Shown piece by piece: positions 40,739 through 47,110 of a DNA stretch of 47,913 nucleotides; the stretch's first letter is position 1, and every line of letters starts with the position of its first letter. The position numbers and the translations under genes are program-made. The stretch lies in the IMG/VR virus record IMGVR_UViG_3300032118_000010, positions 1-47,913 of that record. One strand, given 5' to 3'. The DNA is from a virus. Under the pieces are notes generated by a model. That model was not told the DNA's origin. It worked only from the letters and a program-made list of their open reading frames with translations, and searched no databases.

Positions 40739-41944
40739 ATGTTCGATCAGCTTTACACCTGCCCCGCCATATTGGCACGCCATCGCTCAGGCCCCTTGTT
40801 GGAGGAACGTCTTGCCTACCTGACGCATCTTGTGAACCAGGAACATGCCCGAAGCACCGTGCGGGAGGCCGCCAGTGATCTTCTCCTGATTGTGAAGATG
40901 CTTGAATTGGCTAACCGGCCTCGAAAGGCCATGACTCGTGACGAGGTAAGGCGGAAGGTGGCCAAACCCCGCCGTCTCCACGAACTGGCCGTTCGATGGC
41001 TCAAGTTCATGGGGCGACTGAAACAGCGACCCGTTCCGATCAGTCCCTATGCGAAGAAGATCAAAGCATTCGCGGATTACATGGAGCATGAAGCGGAACT
41101 GTCGCCCGCGACCATTTTCAACCGTTGCTGGTACGCCACGCGGTTCCTTGATCGGTTGCATATCAAAGGCAATTCTCTGCACGACATCACACCTCAGCGG
41201 ATCGACATGGCGTTTCAGAAGTTGCTCGAACCAGGAGGTTATTCGCGGGCGACGGTCCAAACCTGCGCCGGCTCAGTGCGGGCCTTCTTTCGGTTTGCAG
41301 AACGGCAGGGCTGGTGCCGTAAAGGCTTGGCGGCATCCATTCTGACTCCGCGTGTTTACTCGCAGACATTGTTGCCGCTGGGGCCGTCGTGGGACGACGT
41401 GCGGCGGTTGCTCGCCATGACCGAAGGCGATAAGCGGTCCAACATCCGTGCCCGGCCAATACTGATGCTGCTGGCGATCTACGGCCTCCGGCGCGGGGAG
41501 GTGAGCCGTCTGCGGCTGGAGGATTTCGACTGGGAGCATGAAGTGTTCCGCGTCGTATCTTCCAAGACGAGGCGGGTCCGAACCTATCCGCTAACGCGAT
41601 CCGTCGGCGATGCCATCCTCCGTTACCTGCAAGAGGTGCGACCGCGATCATCGCATCGGGAAGTATTCTTGACACTGTACGCTCCCTTCCGGCCTGTGAG
41701 CAGCATTGGACTGTGGTGCATCGTCGGCGCACGCCTGCGGTCTCTGCACCTGTCGCTTCCACACTACGGGCCTCACGCCCTACGTCATGCCTGCGCCACA
41801 CGGTTGCTGGCCGCCGGCCTGTCTCTCAAGGAGATCGGCGACCAATTGGGACACACGCAGCTCGAAAGCACGCAGGTGTATGCGAAGGTCGATCTCGCCG
41901 GTCTTCGTGAAGTCGCCGATTTCGACATGGGAGGTGTCCTATGA
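40739..41944 (+). CDS. ritA: RIT tyrosine recombinase 1 (RitA-like)
   Basis: 401 residues from the ATG at 40739, GGAGG at 40727-40731. A GGGGAGAA/TTCTCCCC hairpin (40696-40703/40719-40726) sits just before the ribosome binding site and may regulate it. SAM-like N-terminal core-binding domain (about 120-220), then the catalytic domain: GLRRGEVSRL (Arg I), SKTRRVRTYP (beta-hairpin Lys), HALRHACATRLL (H-x-x-R), LGHTQLESTQVYAKVD (His and Tyr nucleophile). All catalytic residues are present. It ends in an ATGA overlap with the second recombinase, so the trio is translationally coupled. Confidence 0.92.
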   Translation: MFDQLYTCPAILARHRSGPLLEERLAYLTHLVNQEHARSTVREAASDLLLIVKMLELANRPRKAMTRDEVRRKVAKPRRLHELAVRWLKFMGRLKQRPVPISPYAKKIKAFADYMEHEAELSPATIFNRCWYATRFLDRLHIKGNSLHDITPQRIDMAFQKLLEPGGYSRATVQTCAGSVRAFFRFAERQGWCRKGLAASILTPRVYSQTLLPLGPSWDDVRRLLAMTEGDKRSNIRARPILMLLAIYGLRRGEVSRLRLEDFDWEHEVFRVVSSKTRRVRTYPLTRSVGDAILRYLQEVRPRSSHREVFLTLYAPFRPVSSIGLWCIVGARLRSLHLSLPHYGPHALRHACATRLLAAGLSLKEIGDQLGHTQLESTQVYAKVDLAGLREVADFDMGGVL

Positions 41945-42879
41945 ACCTCCAATGCCTGATCGAACAGTACATTTCCTTCCAGCGGTCCCTTGGATCGTCG
42001 TTCAACTCGGACGCAATGGTGCTCCGGGCCTTCGGCCGTGCCTGCGGCCCACGAGCCAGCGTTGCCAGTGTTCGCCTTCGGCATGTGGATGCGTTCCTGG
42101 GCAAAGCTAGGCCCGTGACCAGGACGTGGTTCAGCAAGTTGACGTGTTTGCGGTGCTTCTTCCGATATGCCGCGAGCCGTGAGCACATCGCCACAATCCC
42201 TCTTCCGACGGTAATGCCGAAGCGCCCGCCGAAGTTCGTTCCCTACATCTACACGCGCGAAGAACTCCGCCGTCTTATCCAAGCGATTGAGCTTCACCCG
42301 CATTACCACGACACCCTGGAGCCCGTGACGATCCGCACGATGATTCTGCTGTACTATGGGGCCGGCTTGCGGCTGTGCGAGGCAACGAACCTGACTCGCG
42401 CCGACGTGGATTTGAGCGAGTCGATCCTGACGATTCGGGACACGAAGTTCGGGAAGACGCGGCTGGTTCCTATTGGACCGCAACTGAACCGGGTCTTGGT
42501 TCAGTATGACCGCACTCGGCCGAAGAAACGGCCAGCGGACGCCCCCTTCTTCACGACGAACAAGGGCGGCCCCGTCCGGCCGTGGAGGCTCGAAGTGAAG
42601 TTCCGAGTTCTGCGCGCTCGCGCGGGCATCCGGCGCGCCGGTGGAGCACGCCAGCAGCCGCGAATTCACGACATGCGACATTCGTTCGCTGTTCATTGTC
42701 TCACCTCCTGGTATCAGCAGGGTGCCGACGTGCAGCGGCTTCTGTACCAACTGTCGGTCTACCTGGGCCACGTCTGTCTGCGGGACACGCAGGTGTACTT
42801 GAGCATGACGCCTGAGCTTCTTCGTGAGGCCAACCAGCGCTTCGAGCGCTATGCCTGGAAGGAGCGACACCATGCCTAA
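41941..42879 (+). CDS. ritB: RIT tyrosine recombinase 2 (RitB-like)
   Basis: 312 residues. N-terminal SAM-like domain (MNLQCLIEQYISFQRSLGSS, WFSKLTCLRCFFRYAASREH), then the catalytic domain with GAGLRLCEATNL (Arg I), RDTKFGKTRLVP (Lys region), IHDMRHSFAVHC (H-x-x-R), YLGHVCLRDTQVYLSM (His and Tyr). Complete catalytic set. Starts within the last codons of the first recombinase and its own end overlaps the start of the third. Confidence 0.92.
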   Translation: MNLQCLIEQYISFQRSLGSSFNSDAMVLRAFGRACGPRASVASVRLRHVDAFLGKARPVTRTWFSKLTCLRCFFRYAASREHIATIPLPTVMPKRPPKFVPYIYTREELRRLIQAIELHPHYHDTLEPVTIRTMILLYYGAGLRLCEATNLTRADVDLSESILTIRDTKFGKTRLVPIGPQLNRVLVQYDRTRPKKRPADAPFFTTNKGGPVRPWRLEVKFRVLRARAGIRRAGGARQQPRIHDMRHSFAVHCLTSWYQQGADVQRLLYQLSVYLGHVCLRDTQVYLSMTPELLREANQRFERYAWKERHHA

Positions 42880-43882
42880 CACCGATTTGCTGAGTCCTTG
42901 GGTCCGCCGCTTCTTGTTGGAGCACCTCGTTGTCGAGCGGAACCTCGCCCGCAATACGCAGACGAGTTACCGGGATACCTTGCAGCAATTTCTGCCGTTC
43001 ATCGCTCGCGCCGCCCATCGACGGATCGAGGAGCTTCGCGTGGACGATGTTTCGCCAGCCCGCGTCCGAGCTTTCCTCCAAGATTTGGAGAAGACTCGCC
43101 GCTGTGGGATCGCCACGCGGAATCAGCGCCTCGCGGCGATCCATTCCTTGGCTCGGTTCATCGGATCGCGCAGCCCGGAACACCTGGAATGGTCCGGCCA
43201 GATTCGGATCATTCCGATGAAGAAGGTCGCGCGCCCGCTGATCGGGTACTTGGAAAAAGACGAACTGGATGCGTTGCTGAAAGCGCCCGATCGCCGCACT
43301 CCCCAAGGCCGTCGGGATTACGCAGTGCTTCTGTTTCTTTACAACAGCGGCGCTCGGGCGGACGAAGTGGCCCAGGTGCAGATCGGTGATCTTGACCTCG
43401 GTGCCGCATCCAACCGCGATTCCTCGTTCGTTGTTCTGCGCGGCAAGGGAAACAAACGCCGCCGCTGTCCGCTTTGGCCGAGGATGGTTGACGAATTGCA
43501 TCCTCTCATTGATGGTCGAGACGCATCCCAGCATGTCTTCCTCAACCGTCGCGGCCAACCCCTGACTCGATTCGGGGTATACGCGGTGGTCGAACGCTAC
43601 GCGGCTCGGGTGGTAACAAAGCTGCCATCCGTGGCGAAGAAACGTGTGACTCCCCACACGATCCGTCACACGACGGCGACCCACCTGCTTCGAGCCAGCG
43701 TGGACATCAACACGATTCGAGCGTGGCTGGGTCATGTATGCGTCAGTACGACCAACGTGTATGCAGAAGTCGATCTGAAGATGAAGGCCAAGGCACTTGT
43801 GAAGTGCGAAATCAAGGGCGGCAAGCCGAAGAAGCCTTGGCGCAAGAATCGAGGACTCATGGAGTTTCTGCGAAGCCTGTAG
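42872..43882 (+). CDS. ritC: RIT tyrosine recombinase 3 (RitC-like)
   Basis: 336 residues from the ATG at 42872, AAGGAG at 42859-42864, overlapping the RitB stop. XerC/D-like layout: LSPWVRRFLLEHLVVERNLA, NQRLAAIHSLARFIGSR, then NSGARADEVAQV (Arg I), RGKGNKRRRCPL (Lys), PHTIRHTTATHLL (H-x-x-R), WLGHVCVSTTNVYAEVD (His and Tyr). The C-terminus has a Lys-rich extension (KGGKPKKPWRKNRG). Complete and apparently functional. It ends 9 nt before the inner decamer of the right end. Confidence 0.92.
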   Translation: MPNTDLLSPWVRRFLLEHLVVERNLARNTQTSYRDTLQQFLPFIARAAHRRIEELRVDDVSPARVRAFLQDLEKTRRCGIATRNQRLAAIHSLARFIGSRSPEHLEWSGQIRIIPMKKVARPLIGYLEKDELDALLKAPDRRTPQGRRDYAVLLFLYNSGARADEVAQVQIGDLDLGAASNRDSSFVVLRGKGNKRRRCPLWPRMVDELHPLIDGRDASQHVFLNRRGQPLTRFGVYAVVERYAARVVTKLPSVAKKRVTPHTIRHTTATHLLRASVDINTIRAWLGHVCVSTTNVYAEVDLKMKAKALVKCEIKGGKPKKPWRKNRGLMEFLRSL

Positions 43883-43946
43883 AACCGAAATTATGTGGCG
43901 TCCAGCACAGTAACGACCCCTGGAATCCCGGACGATTCGTGTTGGA

Positions 43947-43975
43947 CGCCACATAACTGGCTGCGCCACATAAGG
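43947..43975 (-). repeat. RIT right terminal inverted repeat (29 bp)
   Basis: Exact complement of 40595-40623; contains CGCCACATAA at 43947 and 43964. The preceding inner decamer at 43891 starts 9 nt after the RitC stop. Confidence 0.97.
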
Positions 43976-43982
43976 TGGCCCG

Positions 43983-44168
43983 GTGGACGGACAGGAACGT
44001 GTCCTGGTGCATCGCAATCGCTACATCGGGATGCGTGACCAGCCGCAGTGCGTCTACCGGCTGCTGTTTGCCTTCGGCGAACCGCACACACTGGTCTACT
44101 CGCTCTATGGCGTCGAAGAGACCTTGAACCGATTGTGGCACCGCTATGCGGGAGAAGACCATGCGTAA
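43983..44168 (+). CDS. small unknown protein next to RIT border
   Basis: 61 residues from a GTG at 43983, eight bases after the RIT end: GQERVLVHRNRYIGMRDQPQ, CVYRLLFAFGEPHTLVYSLY, GVEETLNRLWHRYAG. The in-frame upstream stop (TAA 43971-43973) lies in the RIT terminal repeat, so the original start may have been lost on insertion. An ATG at 44031 is the alternative. The stop overlaps the next ATG. No family recognised. Confidence 0.55.
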   Translation: MDGQERVLVHRNRYIGMRDQPQCVYRLLFAFGEPHTLVYSLYGVEETLNRLWHRYAGEDHA

Positions 44169-44499
44169 GCCGGACCAGTTTTACGACCTGCTGCGGCTCG
44201 TCGCGCACAAAGACCCGTGGAGCGAGCAGGTGGAGTTCATGCTGCTCCACCACGTCAGCGGCAAGCCGCGAGCGGTCTGCGGCCCGCTGCAATTCACCGA
44301 GATTCCTGAAGGTGCCCAGGTCAACCCGACTTTTTGCCTCTATGCCCCCGAGGCCCAGGAACTAATGGACATGCTCTGGAACTGCGGGCTGCGCCCCACC
44401 CAGGGCCAGAGCAGCGCCGGGCAACTGGATGCCGTGGAACGTCACTTGGCCGACATGCGGGCCATCGCCTTCAACAAGCTGGAGATCCAACCGTGCTGA
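44161..44499 (+). CDS. unknown protein
   Basis: 112 residues, ATG 44161 inside the last codons of the upstream gene. FYDLLRLVAHKDPWSEQVEF, HHVSGKPRAVCGPLQFTEIP, FCLYAPEAQELMDMLWNCGL, RPTQGQSSAGQLDAVERHLA. Alpha/beta, soluble, no recognised family; the last part (DAVERHLADMRAIAF) is a helix common at the end of small phage proteins. It overlaps the next gene (GTGCTGA). Confidence 0.6.
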   Translation: MRKPDQFYDLLRLVAHKDPWSEQVEFMLLHHVSGKPRAVCGPLQFTEIPEGAQVNPTFCLYAPEAQELMDMLWNCGLRPTQGQSSAGQLDAVERHLADMRAIAFNKLEIQPC

Positions 44500-44738
44500 G
44501 CAAAGTGTGCTGGTGTTTCTGGCAACTGTTTCCTTGCACCTACCGGACCTTCTACGGCGACGAGTTCGGCCGAATCCACTTTGCCGTCTGGAAGATGTGG
44601 TTCGGCCGGTGCTACCGAGTCAATGACGTGATCGTGGACACCTTCACCACCGCATTGGACAGCACCCTGCGTCTCTTGGACGCGCTGTGTGCGGCCAACC
44701 GAACCCGCGAGTGCTGCGGCGAGTGCCGCAGCAAATAG
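44493..44738 (+). CDS. small Cys/aromatic-rich protein
   Basis: 81 residues from a GTG at 44493 with GGAG upstream, overlapping the previous stop. MLSKVCWCFWQLFPCTYRTF, YGDEFGRIHFAVWKMWFGRC, and a C-terminal RTRECCGECRSK. Nine Cys residues in 81 and many Trp/Phe residues are unusual. It could be a small metal-binding or membrane-associated protein. No family recognised. Confidence 0.55.
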   Translation: MLSKVCWCFWQLFPCTYRTFYGDEFGRIHFAVWKMWFGRCYRVNDVIVDTFTTALDSTLRLLDALCAANRTRECCGECRSK

Positions 44739-44762
44739 CCCCTTCCTCAACAGGAGACACCC

Positions 44763-44963
44763 ATGCCCGCCGACGACCTGCGTTACCCCCAGTTGCCCGA
44801 GGATCGGGACGACGACTTCGAGGATGAAGACGACGACTGGGAAGACGACTTCGACGAAGACGATCCGTACTTCGACGACGACGACGATCTCGATGACGAC
44901 GAGTGGGAGGACGAAGACGACGACTGGGACGACGAAGACGAGGAGGACGAGTACGGAGCATAG
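44763..44963 (+). CDS. extremely acidic small protein
   Basis: 66 residues, of which 43 are Asp or Glu and only two are Arg; there is no Lys. Acidic runs are spaced by single aromatic residues (W at 26, 48, 55; F at 19, 30, 37). AGGAGA precedes the ATG and the gene is 24 nt after the previous stop. Such a charge pattern can mimic DNA, as in phage anti-restriction proteins, or bind basic proteins and cations. Composition alone cannot show which. No homologue is recognised. Confidence 0.7.
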   Translation: MPADDLRYPQLPEDRDDDFEDEDDDWEDDFDEDDPYFDDDDDLDDDEWEDEDDDWDDEDEEDEYGA

Positions 44964-45025
44964 TCGAGCCACCATGCGTGGAAACGATTCCCTCACCGTG
45001 GCCTCGCGGCGACGGTGAGAGCCGT

Positions 45026-45098
45026 TGTGGCGTAGCTCAGTTGGCAGAGCGGGTGCCTGTTGAGCACCGGGTCGCTGGTTCGAGTCCAGCCGCTACAG
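45026..45098 (+). tRNA. tRNA-Asn(GUU)
   Basis: 73 nt cloverleaf. Acceptor TGTGGCG/CGCTACA (one G-U), D-stem GCTC/GAGC, anticodon stem GGTGC/GCACC with loop CTGTTGA (anticodon GTT), variable loop GGGTC, T-stem GCTGG/CCAGC with loop TTCGAGT, discriminator G. CCA is not encoded. It reads AAC/AAU codons. It is the only tRNA in the window. Confidence 0.95.
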
Positions 45099-45119
45099 CC
45101 TCGATCTTGGAGAAAGCCA

Positions 45120-45920
45120 ATGCCTATCTTTTGCGTGAGTGACCTACATCTGTGCGACCGCGGCTACCGCGACAACTTCGCGGTCGAAGGCCGCGAGGCC
45201 CGCTTCTACAAGTTCCTGGACTACGTGGAGACCGAAGGCGGCCTACTGTATGTCCTGGGCGACCTGTTCGATTGGTGGCAAGTGAACCTGAGTCGGTCGA
45301 TTCGTGCCTATCAAGACCTGTTGGCACGCTTGGCTCACATCGGATCGCTGGGGGCCTTGTGGGTGGTCGGCAACCACGATAACGCTTTGACCGATTTCAT
45401 CGGCAGCAACATCAAATTGGAGGGCCTTAGTTTGCCCGCGATGTCCAGGGCCTTCGAGGCGAGCATCGGCGGTCGGCGGTTTGCCTTCCTCCACGGTCAC
45501 GAATCCGACCCGTACTGTCGGGACGCCAACCCTGGCACGGGCGAGATTACCGCGATCATTTCCGGCCTGCTGGAAGACCGCAACCGAGGGCCGTTTTCGA
45601 CGAATCATCATGCCGTGGAAGACCAGTTCGTCGGCACGTTGGAAGGGGCCTTGACCCTCTGGCGGAAGTTGACCCTCCAGCACGGCCGTATGGACGAGAT
45701 GCTCGACGGCGTGGAAGCCTACCGCAAGGAAGCCGGGGCCGATGCGGTGGTCTACGGCCACACTCACGAACCGGGCCGCATCGGCGACCATCACTTCAAC
45801 ACCGGCACCTGGGCGCGAACCAACGACACCTTCGTGCGGATCAACGACGACGGCAGCACAGCCGTCTGGGAGTGGCGGTACGATAACCGGCCGGTGCTGT
45901 TTTCCCGTGTATTGCGATGA
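45120..45920 (+). CDS. calcineurin-like phosphoesterase (LpxH-like)
   Basis: 266 residues from the ATG at 45120, with TTGGAGAAAG upstream; a start inside the tRNA is rejected. Metal motifs: VSDLHLCD, LGDLFDWW, VGNHDN, LHGHESD, YGHTHEPG. The GDLFDWW and the overall length resemble UDP-2,3-diacylglucosamine diphosphatase-type (LpxH) enzymes, though many phage homologues act on nucleotides. It may alter lipid A precursors or nucleic acids; substrate cannot be judged from sequence. Overlaps the next gene (ATGA). Confidence 0.85.
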   Translation: MPIFCVSDLHLCDRGYRDNFAVEGREARFYKFLDYVETEGGLLYVLGDLFDWWQVNLSRSIRAYQDLLARLAHIGSLGALWVVGNHDNALTDFIGSNIKLEGLSLPAMSRAFEASIGGRRFAFLHGHESDPYCRDANPGTGEITAIISGLLEDRNRGPFSTNHHAVEDQFVGTLEGALTLWRKLTLQHGRMDEMLDGVEAYRKEAGADAVVYGHTHEPGRIGDHHFNTGTWARTNDTFVRINDDGSTAVWEWRYDNRPVLFSRVLR

Positions 45921-46741
45921 CGCCGCTGGAACAGTACCAGGCGTATCCCATCCCGGCAGCGGCCATCTACTACGATGCCGCCTTCAACTGCCGGGGCGAG
46001 TTCACGCTGCAATCCGTCAGGGAACTGGCCGAGAGCATCGCCCAGGCAGGGCGGCTGATCTGCCCGGTCGCCATCCAGCCCTGGACGGAGGAACCTGGCT
46101 GCGAGTACCGCCTGATCGTCGGGCATCGCCGCTTTCGGGCCGTGACCGCCTTCCTGAAATGGACGGAGATACCGGCCTACGTCTGCGAGGGCTTGAGCGA
46201 CCATGAAGCCCGGATGCTAAACCTGGTGGAGAACCTGCAACGCAAGAGCCTCAACATCCTGGAAGAGGCCCGTGCAATCCAGAACCTTTATCCCAAAGGG
46301 GCGAGCGTGCGGGAGGCGGCCCGCGAGCTAAAGCGGGACACGCGATGGGTCTGGGTCCGCGTGCGGCTGTTGCGGATGCCCGATGCCATTCAGCAGAAGG
46401 CCGCTGCGGGTCTGCTCTCGCAGTGGAACCTCGATACGCTGGCGGGCATCGAGTCACCCGACGAGCAAATCGCGGCTGCTGACAAGATTGTTGAGGCGCG
46501 AGAACGCGGGAAGGGCAAGTTCTTGCCCGGTCTGAGCAGAGCGTATAAACGCCGTCGAAGTGTCCGGCGGCGCGAAGAGATCAATCGCATGATCGAGCGG
46601 ATGCTGGCCGCCGGCATCGGTGGCCTGCCGCCCCGCGTGGCCGCGTGGTGCGCCGGTCAGGTCTCTGACGAGGCATTGCTGAAAGAAATCGAGGCGGCGA
46701 CTCCAGAAAGCGCGACAAATCCCGATCTCCCAGCGGAGTGA
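45917..46741 (+). CDS. ParB-like protein 2
   Basis: 274 residues. ParB N-domain with RGEFTLQSVRELAESIAQAG, IVGHRRFRAVTAF (motif II, well kept) and MLNLVENLQRKSLNILEEA (motif III), then an HTH around ASVREAARELKRDTRWVWVR. It ends in a basic/helical C-terminal region (RRREEINRMIERMLAAGIGG). Unlike ParB-like protein 1, the nucleotide-binding motifs are well preserved, so CTP-dependent DNA clamping is plausible. No ParA or clear parS (TGTTTCACGTGAAACA-like) sequence is visible. Phages use such proteins in replication and gene control too. Confidence 0.88.
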   Translation: MTPLEQYQAYPIPAAAIYYDAAFNCRGEFTLQSVRELAESIAQAGRLICPVAIQPWTEEPGCEYRLIVGHRRFRAVTAFLKWTEIPAYVCEGLSDHEARMLNLVENLQRKSLNILEEARAIQNLYPKGASVREAARELKRDTRWVWVRVRLLRMPDAIQQKAAAGLLSQWNLDTLAGIESPDEQIAAADKIVEARERGKGKFLPGLSRAYKRRRSVRRREEINRMIERMLAAGIGGLPPRVAAWCAGQVSDEALLKEIEAATPESATNPDLPAE

Positions 46742-46742
46742 C
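46723..46742 (+). repeat. 20-nt direct repeat, copy B
   Basis: Identical to 33567-33586. It spans the last codons of ParB-like protein 2 and ends 6 nt before the next ATG, where GGAG can serve as ribosome binding site. Confidence 0.9.
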
Positions 46743-46747
46743 ATCTG

Positions 46748-47107
46748 ATGAACACGCCGATCAAGCCGCCGGTTGAGCCGGGGATCGACATACGAAAACT
46801 GAAAGCAGATACCACCATCCTCTTGGAGGCTGACCCCTATCTCTATGAAATGCGGGTCATGTACCCGGTCCACGGCATTGTGGAGATCAGTTCGAGCGAT
46901 CCCGCGCTGCGGGTTGCCACCGTGGGGCAGGTGCTCCACAGCTTCCATTGGTCCAGCCCGGCAGCGCCGATTTCCTCCTGGATCGGCAAGGGTCTCGCCC
47001 TGGAAATCCGGTTCCGCAACGGCCTCTACCGCACGAAGCCGGTGACGGCCGCCAGTGTGAACGGGAAACACGAAGGTGGTCGGCACTGGTCCTACGAGGT
47101 CTTTTAG
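46748..47107 (+). CDS. unknown protein
   Basis: 119 residues: MNTPIKPPVEPGIDIRKLKA, DTTILLEADPYLYEMRVMYP, VHGIVEISSSDPALRVATVG, then SSWIGKGLALEIRFRNGLYR. Beta-rich, no family recognised. GGAG of the 20-nt repeat lies 10 nt upstream of the ATG. It lies between ParB-like protein 2 and the DNA polymerase, with a 3-nt gap to the latter, so it may serve in replication. Confidence 0.6.
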   Translation: MNTPIKPPVEPGIDIRKLKADTTILLEADPYLYEMRVMYPVHGIVEISSSDPALRVATVGQVLHSFHWSSPAAPISSWIGKGLALEIRFRNGLYRTKPVTAASVNGKHEGGRHWSYEVF

Positions 47108-47110
47108 GCT

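Larger units (their letters stand above)
40595..43975 (+). mobile_element. recombinase-in-trio (RIT) element
   Basis: 3381 bp, bounded by 29-bp perfect terminal inverted repeats (40595-40623 and 43947-43975). It carries three overlapping intact tyrosine recombinase genes in one orientation, the definition of RIT elements. Decamer TTATGTGGCG occurs at 40597, 40614 and 43891, and its complement at 40669, 43947 and 43964, giving mirror-image ends: two decamers 17 nt apart, then an inner inverted copy 45-46 nt further in. All sites look like recombinase binding sites. No target duplication is visible. The genes are all complete, so the element may be active. Confidence 0.92.

Noticed and set aside
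40739-43882. Phage integrase for lysogeny
   Set aside because: Three coupled tyrosine recombinases inside terminal inverted repeats are an RIT transposable element, not a single phage integrase with attP.
45060-45119. Start of the LpxH-like gene within the tRNA
   Set aside because: The added residues come from the tRNA sequence; the ATG at 45120 directly gives the conserved VSDLHL N-terminus.
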